Shown here piece by piece: positions 14,367 to 27,400 of a stretch of DNA of 64,000 nucleotides (within the stretch, counting starts at the first letter, position 1; the number at the start of each line of letters is the position of its first letter). The position numbers and the translations under genes are program-made. The stretch lies in contig RQTK01000974.1 in the NCBI GenBank assembly GCA_003991915.1, forward strand, positions 59,629 through 123,628, given 5' to 3'. The DNA is from Elysia chlorotica. Taxonomy: Eukaryota > Mollusca > Gastropoda > Plakobranchidae. The notes beneath the pieces were generated by a model. It was given only the letters and a program-made list of their open reading frames with translations. It ran no database searches and was not told where the DNA came from.

Positions 14367-15848
14367 AGAATTATTTGTTTCTGTATAGTTTGTTTCTTTT
14401 TTTCTTTGTGTCTTGGTGCTTGGTCTCTTCATGAATCTCATCTGATGGGAGGGTTAGTTGAATGAAAATACTTTATTTCCAAGTTAAAGAAAAACAAAAC
14501 CAACTTTGACATTTAGATGTAGGCTGCACTCCACTTAATTTGACATCTCATCATATGATATTTCCTTTCATTAGACACTTAAAAAGTCTGGGAAAATTTC
14601 CTTTTAATTTTCACTTGCATAGATAAGTCTAATTTTACACTATACTGGTTGATTTCTCTTATTTTGAATTGTTTCCATCCCACTAAGATTTAAAGCAAGT
14701 ACATAGTTGTGTCTCTGTATTGCAAAATACACTTTAAATAGGCTAAACAAGCCAATGGGTAATGCACAAAGAACAGGACTGTGCAGAGTGATTCCTCTGT
14801 ATACCTAACAGTAAAAGCCAAGATTTTCAAACTTTGGTACTCTTAAAAATACATGTACTGTTATCTCTTAATTCAACCTGGAATATCTTGTCCCTGTAAT
14901 ATTGAATTATCAGATATGCACTGTACCTATAATTTTTTTTTATTAGAGAAGCTCAGGAGAGTGTAGTTGAAAGCTTGTGTCATTAGAAAAAGAAAGTCTC
15001 TAAAATTATTAATTTCACCTGTCAAAATTTTGTTTACAAACAAAAAAAAAACGACGGGCATCCACATATAAAATTTGACAACTAGATTTTCTTTTTCTCA
15101 AATACATCATTTATTTACATCAAAATATTACCACTCACCGATTCAGAGTTTTGCATGCATAACAGTTACCACTATAGATAATTGTCATCTAAGGTGCAAA
15201 ATGTGATCAAGAGAGACAAAATATTATTTCTTACTCTTTCTGGGCACATAAAACTATACATGAAGTGGCTTGGGAAAATTATATGTAGGATAACAATCAT
15301 TTGCACTTTAATTATGAAAAACATCAGTTGATTCGTTTTTGAGTGAGTTATCAAGTAAAGCTCAGCCAGTCTTGACATAATTGTTTTTTCATTTTTATTT
15401 CACCGTATTAAAGCCACACAATATTATATCTTGAATTCTTCCACACGTCGTTGTACTTGTGACTGGTCAAGGACAGTTTGAATAGTCTTGCTGTGAAGCA
15501 ATTTCAAACTCTCTAACAGAGCCCCTCCCCCCCTCTTTCATTTGGAATATGATTTCATTATTGAATTATTCGTAAAAAAAAAAAGAAAAAAAAAAGAAGA
15601 AAAAAATAGGTTCAATTAAAGAGTACTGAAAACTTTCAGGAAGATCAAGTTGTACTTCTTTCCAATTACAGGATATTTTTTTCTTTCTTTCAAAAAAAAA
15701 TAAATATACAAACACTTTTTTTTTCACATTTCCAAAACCTATTGCTCTCCAGAACAAAAAAACAAAACAAACAAATGACTGAGGTCTTGAGTCTGGACCA
15801 GCACTAGGTAAAGTAAATATAGACAAAGGGTTGAGATACAAAGGTACA

Positions 15849-15861
15849 TGATGATAATGAC

Positions 15862-15925
<64 letters not shown>

Positions 15926-15936
15926 GTGATGATGAT
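15849..15936. repeat. (GAT)n microsatellite
   Basis: GAT trinucleotide array of about 88 bp with rare interruptions, in the convergent intergenic region. Poly-His and poly-Ile frames across it on the minus strand are not genes. Such arrays can mark the tail of an RTE-type LINE, but no LINE coding sequence is visible beside it. Confidence 0.95.
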
Positions 15937-16236
15937 ACATACATGTATGTAAAAAATGTCAAAAGCATTCACATCAATAGGGTGTCTATCAGCTCATTTG
16001 GCAGTGCTCTTGACTAAAGATGAGGTCTGACTCTGAGGAGCTGAATCTTACTCTGGTCTTTGAATAGGGTTCATCAGGATACCTAGAGTAACTTAGGAGT
16101 CAATCTGCTTTAACATAACATTCATCCATTCAATACAGCATCCTTGGAATCTTCCACTCAAGTTTTAGAAGACCCTCCCCTTCTAATGCACATTCACACA
16201 AACAATAGTTAAGTTAATGTTTTCTGAGTTGTAGTA

Positions 16237-16485
16237 GTTGTTTAGTTGGTTTAACGCCCAACATCAGCACTATATAGACTATATTGTGGACGGTCCCCAA
16301 GACTGACGCCTGAAAATTTTATGTGCTACCACACACAAGACAGGGCAGGAATGCTACGACTCCTGTCTCAGCCGATCACATTATACTGAAAAAGACCCAA
16401 CCAGTAGAGAGCGAAATCGCCAGGGCATGAATCCGGACCTTTTGTGTCGGAAGCCGATGTTCTAACCCAGAGCCGCCGCACCCCT
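16237..16485 (-). mobile_element. tRNA-derived SINE-like copy, near full length
   Basis: Read on the minus strand it has a degenerate tRNA-like head, a core around 'ctactggttgggtc', a block around 'gtgtggtagcacataaaatt', and an end block around 'acaatatagtctatatagtgctgatgttggg'-type sequence (only partly quoted elsewhere). The same order of blocks occurs on the + strand at 42515-42795, 45418-45650, 51855-52105 and 55300-55515, which defines a family. Confidence 0.8.
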
Positions 16486-16663
16486 TAAAAGTTTTCAGCG
16501 AGCTGCGCACATATTCTTTACAGTAACATGTTGCGTTCGAGGCAATAATTATTTGTATAACTAAAAGACTTTAAAAAAAAAAACCAACAAAAAACAAACG
16601 TACTCTAGAGACAAACACTCTAACTCCCTATTAATTTATTATCATAAAAATTTGTAATCACTC

Positions 16664-16669
16664 TTTATT
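16664..16669 (-). terminator. Candidate LAMTOR3 poly(A) signal
   Basis: AATAAA on the minus strand about 140 bases after the LAMTOR3 stop. It would give a short 3'UTR. No transcript evidence is available. Confidence 0.35.
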
Positions 16670-16809
16670 CGTTTTTTTAAAGGACCAATATTAACCCCCC
16701 CCCCCCCCCTCCTAAAAAACAAAAAACAAAAACAAAACAACAACTGCAAATTTTATAGGCTATTTGAGTGTTAAGAATATGCTAAGATTAACAGCTGGTA
16801 TGGAGGGTG

Positions 16810-19800
16810 CTACATCATGGTGACCACTTTACTGATGTCCTGTAACACGTCTGCCAGTGCATGCTCAAGCTCCAGGATAAGACCTGCATGAAAATTATAA
16901 CACATATAAAGGGTCTACTTAACTGTATCTTTTTAAAGACATTGAGAAGACACAGTGTATAAATCCTGTTTAAGATAAATTATAGATCTATTAAAAAAAA
17001 CTATTCTATCAAAAATTCTATCTGAGGCACAAATTAATTTTTTTTTAAATTTTGTAGGGCCAATCATTATTATATTAAACTTTCAAGGTGTCCCCAAGAG
17101 GTTTTTAAAAAGCCTATTCCATTGTAGTTAAAAATGACAGAAATCCTTATAGATACACCCTATTTAGACCAACAAAAAAATCTAGATTAATTAAAAGCAG
17201 CACATGTGTATTTGTTATTTTATTTATGATGAGACACATACAAGTAACTGCACTACATAATACAATATTGTTCATTGAGGCTCTATAAATTAAAATTATA
17301 AATGGGAGCTAACGCTTTAGACTTGCATTATAAATCAATCTTGGTCAGACACAAGGTAAAGTCTGGGTACATATATATTTCCTGCTTGATTTTTTACATG
17401 TTTTTTTATGGCCTATACCACAACTTTTCAGCAAAGAGAGAAAATGCAGTTGAATATATCCATACAAACACATAAAACTAAAGCCCCTGTTACAACCTGT
17501 AGTTGAAAAAACAAGGCAGGACACTACAAACCTGTATTTGCATCTCTGTCTGCGATGAAATGAAGCAATAGTGGGTGAGCATTGATCTGAACAGTCTGAA
17601 ACAGGATTGATAATCCACATTCATGATTCCTTTCTGACTAAAAAGAGAACATACATCTTTTTCTAAAGCATCCAGTTTAGATATAGAATTGCAATTAACA
17701 CATGATGTCAATTGTTTTAACCCTTAAAGTGTTCGCAGGACAATCAGATTGGCTGTAAATCTATTTTTGTGGAGTTACAGCCCATTAGATTGGCATTAAA
17801 GTTGAGAGTACTAAACCCGAGCTGCCGCATTGTGCGACTGGTAAAATAACAAAAAAAAAAAAAAAAAATGGAATGGGCATAAGGGCATAAAGAGTTAAGT
17901 TAACACTACCCTATAAACCAACTATGGAAAATACACTAATATGTACACTCAGTATATCAAATACACTCTTTACCTACAGTGCTTAGATGGTTAACAGCCA
18001 CATGAGGTGTCAATTTCTTAAAATAGCGGAGAAAATTTGATTGAACTCTGTGGGTCAATCTTTCATCCTCATATAAAAAAAAAACCATGCCTTTTTACTA
18101 CTTTTATTATCTTATTCATGGTTTGACCAATCCATGTACATCTATTTATAGGGTTTTTACAGTTTGGTTGATCGAATTATAAACATGACAATGTGATGGA
18201 GGAAACTAAACTAGATACTGATCTAACACACTGATATACTAATGTGAAAAGTGACAATATATCACTTTATTTTAAATTATATACTCTATTCTTCATACCA
18301 TAAAAAGTGTTGGGTTCAATAACATAACCATAACATTACATGAACTGAAAAAAAAAAAACAACCCCCAAAAAAACATGACCCCCCCAAAAAAATCTTGCT
18401 CCGCAGCTCTTACCTGGAACCTGTCATAGAAATTGATGATCTTGGTGTTATCCCCCATGCCCATTTTGCTTGCTTGTTCCGTCATGATACCAAACACCGA
18501 AAGGAATGCTTGCCTCAGGGCTGTGTCAGGCGCCATTTGGTTGGCCACTGGTTAAATTATCATGATACAATTTTTTAAAATAAATTTGCAAGATTTCATA
18601 CAAAACAATAATACAGTGGATCCATAACAAGTAAATCTTTACTTCAATGGGTATTTTTATCCAGGGATTTCATTCCTAGACTTAGTATACTCAAATATAA
18701 AAAGACATTTGACTCAAAATTTATACACGTCACATTATACTGACACCAACCCATTCAGTCACAGAGGACGAAAACGGAAAAATAAATCTGCCAATCGTGG
18801 CATTTGGACCTTTCGATCTGAAGACCAACGTTTTACCACTTGAGCCAGCTTGTTCCCCTAAAAGAATAAGTCTGCAAGACATAAGGTTATTTAAGTACTT
18901 TCATGGAATCATTGACACCATACCTTTGATGATAACTACACCATCCCGGTCTGTTATAGCAATGGCATGAAGATTTTCAACACTGAAAGAGAAGGAGCAT
19001 GAAATTTTAATTTTTACTTGTTTCTTAATACTGTTCCTAAGTTATATTTTTATTTCTATGACTAGATTTTATGGCGTTTCAAAATACTGTCCTTTTATTA
19101 TTATATTGCATCATATAGTACTTCTATTGCTACGAGTATTGATCATCCACTTCATAAAATTTTACCGTAACTGTTGTTAACTTTTGGACATTATTTTCCC
19201 CCCCCCCCCACCCCTCCTAAAAGAAAAGAAAAAAAAAAGGATATAATAAAAGAGTAAAAAGATGTAAGATCAACGTACGTTGCCATCTGCTTGTTAAGGT
19301 ATGACTTCAAATCCTGTAAAATATAAACAGTAAAAAAGAAATCAAATGCTGTCCAGTTGACACACAAAGACAAGAAATCAGTGCATTATTATAACTATCT
19401 TATCTTTCATTGGTCAATTCAATTTTCATAGGTTGAAAACTAAGCAAAGAAACATGTTTAGAAATAGAACTTTTACCATCAAATAATCATGTTAACTAAA
19501 AAGCAACAGAAATGTACACAGAAATGAAAGTGATACTTCTTTATTGTGTGGATAATCTAAATTTGCAAACAAACTATTGATTCAAAGTTAAAGACCTTAA
19601 ATAAATTGGTATTTCCCAAAAGTACAACAATGGAAATAGGACACAGTGGAACAATAGAGCAACATCTTGTGTTACAAATTCACTTGTCCCTCCATGTCCT
19701 TGAGGCAGTAACAGTCCTTCATCTGTAGATTTATTACTTTATCACTTCTCAATATACAATACACAGAGTATGTACATTGTGCACTGATTTTGCCGTATCC

Positions 19801-20371
19801 CATAACGTTTAGATGTTAAATATATGACATGTTTTTCTCTGAGTAGGCCTACAAGAGGCACTGAATGCAAAGCAATGTAACCCAATTAATTCAATCACGC
19901 CGAAAAGCAAGTGATACCACCACTACTCAATTTTCAAATTAAACCCTTTCATGGAGATTGAAAATAGCTGAATCAAAAAAAGGATTTATCTATAATGGAA
20001 TGGTAACTCTACATATCATGAGCTCAGAATAACAAGGTTCTATCGCAATGCAGACATAAGAAGGCAAATAAATCTTTCTTGACCTCAGGCTCAGACCCCA
20101 AAATATTTTTAGACTGCAATGAAAACTCATATATGGTACCGAGCGTATTAACCCCCCCCCCCCCCCCCCCACACAAAACAAACAACAAACGCTAGCGCCT
20201 CGTTAAAGTTCCCCCCCCGCAACCCCCCAACAACAAAACAATGTCAACAAAAAACCTGCACTGCATTAGAACATGAATTGACTCTTAAAATTTTCTTTTT
20301 CAATTGGTAAAAACATTTTTAAACTAAATAATCTGCCTGCATTGTATCAAACTGTAACTCACCTCTGTCAT
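16810..20371 (-). CDS. LAMTOR3: LAMTOR3 / MP1, Ragulator subunit, complete
   Basis: Roadblock-fold scaffold that pairs with LAMTOR2 in the Ragulator complex on late endosomes and lysosomes, recruiting Rag GTPases/mTORC1 and MEK1-ERK. Six coding exons on the minus strand: 20371-20363, 19313-19279, 18982-18924, 18547-18414, 17595-17532 and 16883-16810. The sum is 375 nt, i.e. 124 residues plus TAG, exactly the usual length of this protein. It begins MTEDLKSYLNKQ. Conserved stretches include HAIAITDRDGV in exon 3, ALRQAFLSVFGI and KIINFYDRFQ in exon 4, and the C-terminal helix GLILELEHALADVL. All junctions are AG/GT with compatible phases. The first coding exon has only three codons, so ORF searches miss the start. 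A strong acceptor at 20425-20427 (CAG on the minus strand) gives a 53-nt 5'UTR on this exon, implying an upstream non-coding exon. Confidence 0.96.
18724..18862 (-). mobile_element. SINE-like fragment, minus orientation
   Basis: Head and central block of the tRNA-headed SINE family seen elsewhere in the window. Its minus-strand head resembles box A/box B spacing, followed by the 'actgaatgggttggtgtcag'-type core. It lies in a LAMTOR3 intron and lacks the distal end block. Confidence 0.6.
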
Positions 20372-20742
20372 TTTGAAGCAGATTCAGATGAAGTTAAAAG
20401 ATTTTGTTCTGATAGTCAACAGTTCTGAGGGAAGAAAAAATAGCTGATCTTTGTATAAATATTATAGTTTTATACCTCCTCATTTTGTATTTTCAATGCC
20501 CAATCATCCACAATGAATCAACCTTGCAACAAAAACTTATTGGATCTATAGGAATGACAACCAGGGAGGTTTATAAACTCAAGCTAGATGCATTCAAATA
20601 ACACAATTTTAGTGCACACTAATTTATGTATAGACCTTGAATCTATGAATGCATCTATTTTCTTTTTATCAAATATTAAGTCTAGACCGCTTTAAAATCT
20701 AGCTGCGGCAGCAGGGAGTATCTATACATGCTATATGTGCGG

Positions 20743-20986
20743 CAACCGGGGTGAATCAGGCATAAATCGGAAATTAGATTTTTGGGGTTATTTACAGTAT
20801 GTTAAGAAGCCATAAATGTACTTTGAGAGGTTGAAAAAATGATATCTCTATCATTTCTAGAACCAGAGATAATAATTTTTTCTGGAAATGAAAAAGATCA
20901 AGGGTAGTTTTCTATGTTTGGAGAGTTGAACAGTTCTATAGCTCAAAACTAGCTATCAGCTACTTATGCCTGATTCATCCTGGTTG
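20743..20986. mobile_element. Short TIR element (MITE-like), copy A
   Basis: A 244-bp segment bounded by near-perfect inverted repeats of about 23 bp: left 'gtgaatcaggcataa', right 'ttatgcctgattcatcc', each with flanking matches. There is no coding capacity. A second member with the same terminal motif and similar interior lies at about 43192-43468. Confidence 0.75.
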
Positions 20987-21344
20987 ATTCTCAGTGTTTC
21001 AAACTCTTTAAAGTATGGGTTTACCCACTTCATGTAGTGTTTTGGGCCACATTTTGCCATACAGTACATACTATATTTGAGTTTTTTAAAGTTCATATGA
21101 AGTTCTTTGGTCTTACCGACCGTCAAGAGTAAATTTAGCTCTATACTAATTTAACGATTCATAAGTCTAAAAAATTATTATTTACTCAATTACTGTCTCA
21201 AGTGTAGAGTAATTGCAACAGACAGCGTTTATAACCATCATTACACAGAAACATAACGATATAGCAACATTTGGACAAAAACACCATAGTGCACATAAAC
21301 TCAGACGGAGAGAGAGAGAAAGATATGTGTATATATAGATCTAT

Positions 21345-21349
<5 letters not shown>

Positions 21350-21430
<81 letters not shown>
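21350..21430. repeat. (GA)n microsatellite
   Basis: GA dinucleotide run of about 80 bp, preceded by shorter GA runs from 21308. It lies in the divergent promoter region, where a GAGA-like tract could influence chromatin; this is speculative. Confidence 0.97.
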
Positions 21431-21431
<1 letters not shown>

Positions 21432-22868
21432 ACGGTCTAGTTCTCGCTTACACGACTTCTAGCATTAAAACCCTTTTAAATGAGATAAACAGTTTAGTGA
21501 GCTACACAAAACACAATAATAAAATAATCTTACAGGTCTTCGAGATAATATGAAGCAGTAGACTTGTACAGTAGAATCTAGACCTGAGTCTAGCACATGA
21601 TCAAATGAATGTAAACAAATAGCCGGATTTTTTCATCTGCTTGTTTCGCGGTAATAGTTTAGTTCAAACAAATAATTGATAGATTCTGCCACTTAATATA
21701 AATTTTATAACCAAAAATTAACGGAATGTTTTTTGCGAAAATTCATTGGGTTATATTTCATCAGTATGGAGATCCAATTTACTTTTTTGGTTTTATATAC
21801 GTTATGATTTACTAAAAAAATTTAACCCGTGTTTAGCTAAATTGTCTTCCAAGTAGCCCTAATTTAGATTTGTTTGAGAGTAAACTCCCCCTGCTTCCTT
21901 GCCAGCGACATCTTACGCGAATTGATTACCACGTCATTTTCACGGTATAATTTCCCCACTTGTAATAGAAGACCAGTCTCATATTGTATACATTTCAATC
22001 GGAACAAAGGCAGAAATGAATTTCCTGAGATCTAGATAGAAGGGTACTTTTCTATTCATGATGTAATAAAGTGCGCTTATAATATTTGGTGTAAAATGAC
22101 ATTTGCGGTGGTTTTATGAAATCTGACTAGATCTAGATCTAGATCAAGAAGTAGAATCACTACTGTTTACTCTTACTTATAAGTTATCTTATACTTAGTT
22201 GTGATAGAAACACCACTTTATATCAGAAAACAAACTCTCCTGCCCAATATCATACACGCTAAATTTTATATAGATCTAGATCTAACTGAAATTCTCAATG
22301 TTTATTTCAGAATGTACTGTGGTGAATGAGATGTGTTTTTAACATTTTTATATCTGCAAGATACAAGCAACACAAAAGGTAAAAGAAGGGGTTAGGGGAT
22401 GATTGCTTCAATTTGTTTTAATTTTTTGCAGTCTTGTGTTTCCTCTTGTTGTACTATAAGAGCTTTTTGTCCTATAATACAGAAACTTCGTGGAACAAAT
22501 TGTTTTGTCAAGATTTACAAGGCTAGATGCTGTAGATAAATATTTCTTACAGCACCTTTGAAATTAACAATGTAAGTTAGCCATCTTAAGCAATTAATTC
22601 AGCTCAGAATGGCTTTCGACATCATAGACCAAGATCATTTAATACATATTGTCTGTTTTACTGCCTCTCTTTCTGATATATGAAATGCAATGTTCAGTTG
22701 AGTAGGTCATTATTATAAATTTATTTATAAGATCTCATTGAAACTCCAACAGAAATAACTTTAAAAAATAAATAGGTCCATATGTTTTCGGGCTGTCTAA
22801 ATTTTAATCATAAAGAAAAATCTATTCAGAGTCAGTCAACATGTTCAACCTTTCTAATTTTCTTTCAG

Positions 22869-24435
22869 ATGTCGCAAACAAGCGGGATCTATACGGTCCA
22901 GGGGGAGATAGCCCTTCTTGTTACAGCCATGAGAAGGACTTCCAGATATGGCTCTCATGGGAGGCATGGGCGTCATGTATGTATTGTAATTGTCACCTTT
23001 TCAGCTTTGCGTTTTGAGACACATTTTTCCTTAGCACTGTTGCTGTTTAGCTCCTATTAACTCTCAAGGCGTTAGCAAACAGTTAGATAAGTTGTATAGG
23101 TCTATTTCTATAGCATCATGGCTGTAAAATGTTATTGATTATGTTTTGTCATATATAAGTAATTAAAATAACCACGGAAAAATACACATTGTTTACCATT
23201 GATGTTTGGGGGATTAAATATAAAGACTCAGGTTGGGATCTATGGGACAAGGTGAAACTGCTACACTGATTGGTGTAGATTTGAGTTAGTGCAAGTTGTT
23301 CCTTCTCTAGAAATACATGCTGAGGACAAGGCTAAGATATTCAGGCGCTGTTCTCATGTCCACTGTTTTTTTATTGTTATTAAAAAAAATGTATTGTACA
23401 GTGCACTGCAAGTGTTTTAAGGCTTATTTTCACATTCATCACCTATTGCTTGTTCTCGAGATCAATTTTTTTTCATGTATGTTTATCATGCTCATCTTGT
23501 ACTTAAAAAAATCTGATTTCCACATTTCAGCATGAAGACGAAGGGGACCAGTTACAGAGTTCGTTCTTTCAGCTTAAAGATGTTCTGAATGGGATCAATG
23601 GTGTGTAATAAATTGTTTTCTTTGTTTAGATGCAATGTCAAAAAGTCATCTCTCCTTTCGTGTTGTGTTTATTGAAATCTATCACTTTCTTTTGATGTTA
23701 TAAGTCTAAAATTGTAAGTCAAGATCTGAAGAAAAAATGGTATGGGGAGTGGTATCAACTAATATCTTGGCATCATTCTGTCTTTTTCTTCTACTTGAAA
23801 AACATTTGAAATTCACAGATCTGAGTGAAATAGAGCCAAATGCATTTCTGAGTCCTTTTTTGGAAGTGGTACGCTCTGAGGATACATGTGTGGCGACGTC
23901 ACAAAATGAGACGTTTTGCGGCATTTATACATTTTGACATATTGATACCACTGGAAAGCCCAAAATCTAAGCTTTAGAGTGGTGAAAAAAGTTTCAAAAT
24001 ATCTTTATTTAAAAAAAAGTTATAGCTATTTCAAAAACGGGTTCAGGTGAGGGTCGGATTTCATAAATGCGAGAAAAACGCAGTTGAAGTTCGGTGGTAT
24101 AAAATCGTAAAGACCGCTTAGCAACGGCCGTTTTTTATGCTATACTACTGTGTTGTTTTAAATGGTAAACTATTCTCCTATCATTTTCTATTAGTTTAAC
24201 CTTATAATGTGCAAGATTCTGTACAATTATGTGCAAGATTCTGTACAATTATCACAAGTTCTCACCTCTAATCGAGATACTAGATCTAGATCTAGATCTA
24301 GATCTAGCAAGCAGATCCGAACCTGATTGTTAAGCTAGATCTAGATTTAGATAGATCTATGCATCTAAAACAGTCATGACTGTAAATTGAAATAAAAAGA
24401 AGAAACAATACAATTGTATGGTGTAAGATAGATAC

Positions 24436-24489
<54 letters not shown>

Positions 24490-27400
24490 GTAGGAAAACG
24501 AACCATTGAGAAGCATAGCATCTAGAGAAGGAGAGAAAAGAGACAGGAATCAATAACTTTCACATTTATTTTTGCCAATTAATTGGAATAAACAAGTAAC
24601 TAAAAGTGAAAAAGGTCGAGTAATGAATATTAAATGAAAAGGAATGAGAGAAAGAAGGGGTCGAAAGAGACTGGCGGGTGAAGGAAACAGAAGGATGTTG
24701 AAGGGAAGTTGGGCCATGGCGATAGTATCGATAGTTACATACAAGTTGAACTGTATAGGCAGAACACATAGGGTTAGACTTGATGGTAACTATCGATATA
24801 TAGAGTAGCCCGACTTTTCAATCTTTGTTTACATCCGATACCCTTGTCATAGTGTTGAAAATCGCGGTTTTGATTGGCTAGGAGTATTCCAAATATTTAA
24901 TGTGAACCAACCAGAGTGCAGTCTATAAAAAGACGGTTGTAAACATACCAAATACATGGGTGTTACTGGAATGAATGACTGGGTTGAGTCCATTAAAAAC
25001 CGGGTCATTATCATAGATCTAGGTTTAAGATTGGCGTAATTTACATAACTGACACACTAAAACGCATTAAAAAACACCTTTTAAGAGCAAATTTCATACC
25101 CCCCTTTAATTTTATGGGTAGTAAATATGCTTTACTTTCATATTTTGAGAAAAAAAAATTTCGATAATTTTGACCCCCGGTAGAAAATTAGGGATTTTCT
25201 CAATTCGAGCCTTGCCGCAAAACGTCTCATTTTGTGGCGTCGAGACACAATTTTTTTTATTCTCTGGAGTTCGTTCTTTCAGCTTAAAGATGTTCTGAAT
25301 GGGATCAATGGTGTGTAATAAATTGTTTTCTTTGTTTAGATGCAATGTCAAAAAGTCATCTCTCCTTTCGTGTTGTGTTTATTGAAATCTATCACTTTCT
25401 TTTGATGTTATAAGTCTAAAATTGTAAGTCAAGATCTGAAGAAAAAATGGTATGGGGAGTGGTATCAACTAATATCTTGGCATCATTCTGTCTTTTTCTT
25501 CTACTTGAAAAACATTTGAAATTCACAGATCTGAGTGAAATAGAGCCAAATGCATTTCTGAGTCCTTTTTTGGAAGTGGTACGCTCTGAGGATACGACAG
25601 GTCCCATCACTGGATTGGCTCTGACGTCTATCAACAAGTTTTTGTCGTATGGATTAGTGGGTAAGATCAAAAGCAAATGAATTCAAGGTAGTGCAGTTGT
25701 ACTGTTGGTGTTGTGCTTATTTCTTGTTTCAATTTGTCAAAGCCAGGCGGTCAAATGGTTGATAGGTATTCATTTTAATCACAAGTTTTTGTTGTATGGG
25801 TTAGTGGGTAAGATCAAAAGCAGATATTGAAGGCAATACAGTTGTGCTCTTTGGTGATGCGCATATTTCTTGTTTAAAATTGTTAAAGCTACGTTATGAA
25901 ATAAGTGATAAGCGCTCATTTTAGTCATATTTGATGCAGTTGTAATTGGAGATGTACTCAAAAAACAATCAGTTATACTTATTTCACATAAGAGTTACAA
26001 ATGCCAACCAAATATGTACAAATGATATAAAATTTGGGTGCTCTGCGTTTATTGATTTATTTCATCTTCACTTATAACCATCATCGCAGATCCAGTTGGT
26101 GACTTGGCAGCAGCAGCAATAGAAAACATAGCAGATGCAGTCACTCATGCAAGATTTGTGGGCACAGACCCCTCGTCTGATGAAGTCATTCTTATGAAGA
26201 TCCTTTATGTGAGTAATGGTGACTGGAGATTGCATCCAAAAGTTCTGCTAGAATTACCCTCAATTTATGAAAGAGATAGCATATAGAAAAAGAAGTTTGC
26301 GGAAATTGATGGGAGCTGGAACATTAGCTACCTAGGTAAGTAAAAGTGGTGAAGGACCAGCACATTCGTAGATGAGCATTTCAAATTGATGGCACCAAAG
26401 CAGAAATGTACGTAAGACAGGTCTCTTGCAAACATGTTTGAACAAAGTGCTTGTACAGTGACTATTGTTTCGTTTTTTAGTACTAGAAGTCTGATGTTTG
26501 AACTATGAAACTTTTTCTTTATTCCAAGACATAACTTGTGATTTGTTTTCATTGTGTAACCAGGTTTTGAGAACCCTCCTGCTGAGTAAAGCCGGCATTC
26601 TACTCACCAACGAATCTGTCTGTGAAATCATGCAGTCCTGCTTCAGGATTTGCTTTGAGATGAAACTCAGTGGTAAGATTGTTTTCCTGTCTTTTGTCTA
26701 TTACATTGTCCTATTTAGGATATCTAGAAGATAAGCTTCTTTATTTTTTTTTTTATCGTTATTCCTTCTAATGTCCTAGACTTGTGTATCTAATTGAGCT
26801 CTAATATTACTTATTAATTTCTTTATTACTTGAATTTTGTGTGTGTAGAATAAACGACTTAGTAGAAGTGGTTACTTTCTGTCATTTAAATTGATAGTAT
26901 TTTTCTATTTATCAAAGGCGTGAATACTTTGTTTTTTTTTTGTGTTTGACAAGTATATATTTGGGCTAGCTTAGATATAGCTAAATGTGTCCTTTTTTTG
27001 AATTAATACTCTATTAAATTACTTTTTGCATTCATTTTATGTATATATTGCTTGTAATTTGTGTAGAGCTCCTGCGGAAGTCAGCAGAGAACACGCTGAG
27101 GGACATGGTGCAGTTGCTGTTTACCAGACTTCCATACTTCAAGGAAGACCCTAAATGGATTAATAGCATCAACAAGAAGGTACTATTTCTTGTCTCCCTT
27201 GGTGTATTTTGTTTATTTTTATCAGTTTATATGATGGATAGTTTAATCAAGCCACATAATCAGACATTGTTTTCAACTCATCGAACTATGGGGGGGGGGC
27301 ACCTGATGCAAGAGGTGCGTGATTCGAGCCCTGACGATTTAGCCCCCTACTGGTTTGGTTAGTATCAGTTTAATGTGACCGTCGTGTGTGGCAGCACATA

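Larger units (their letters stand above)
9259..16809. other. CDS 3'UTR and convergent intergenic region
   Basis: This 7.5-kb stretch between the CDS stop codon and the LAMTOR3 stop codon is AT-rich and has no convincing gene. It holds decayed SINE copies (about 11705-11880 on +, 16237-16485 on -), a (GAT)n array at 15849-15936 and homopolymer C runs. A good poly(A) signal on the + strand sits at 14361-14366, so the CDS 3'UTR may be about 5 kb long. This is inference, and earlier AATAAA hexamers also occur. Confidence 0.6.
20372..22868. promoter_or_regulatory. Divergent 5' region between LAMTOR3 and GBF1
   Basis: The start codons of LAMTOR3 (-) and GBF1 (+) are about 2.5 kb apart, and both coding starts sit just after splice acceptors. 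Non-coding first exons and both promoters should therefore lie here. On the minus strand a donor-like GTAAGAT ends at about 21533, and on the + strand a donor-like GTAAAAG lies near 22379; both are tentative. The stretch also holds a MITE (20743-20986), a GA array (21350-21430) and several AGATCTAGATCT-type palindromes near 22130-22146 and 22270. No TATA box or start site can be assigned. Confidence 0.45.

Noticed and set aside
15566..15972. Poly-His and poly-Ile frames on the minus strand
   Set aside because: Produced by the (GAT)n array; the flanks show no coding character.
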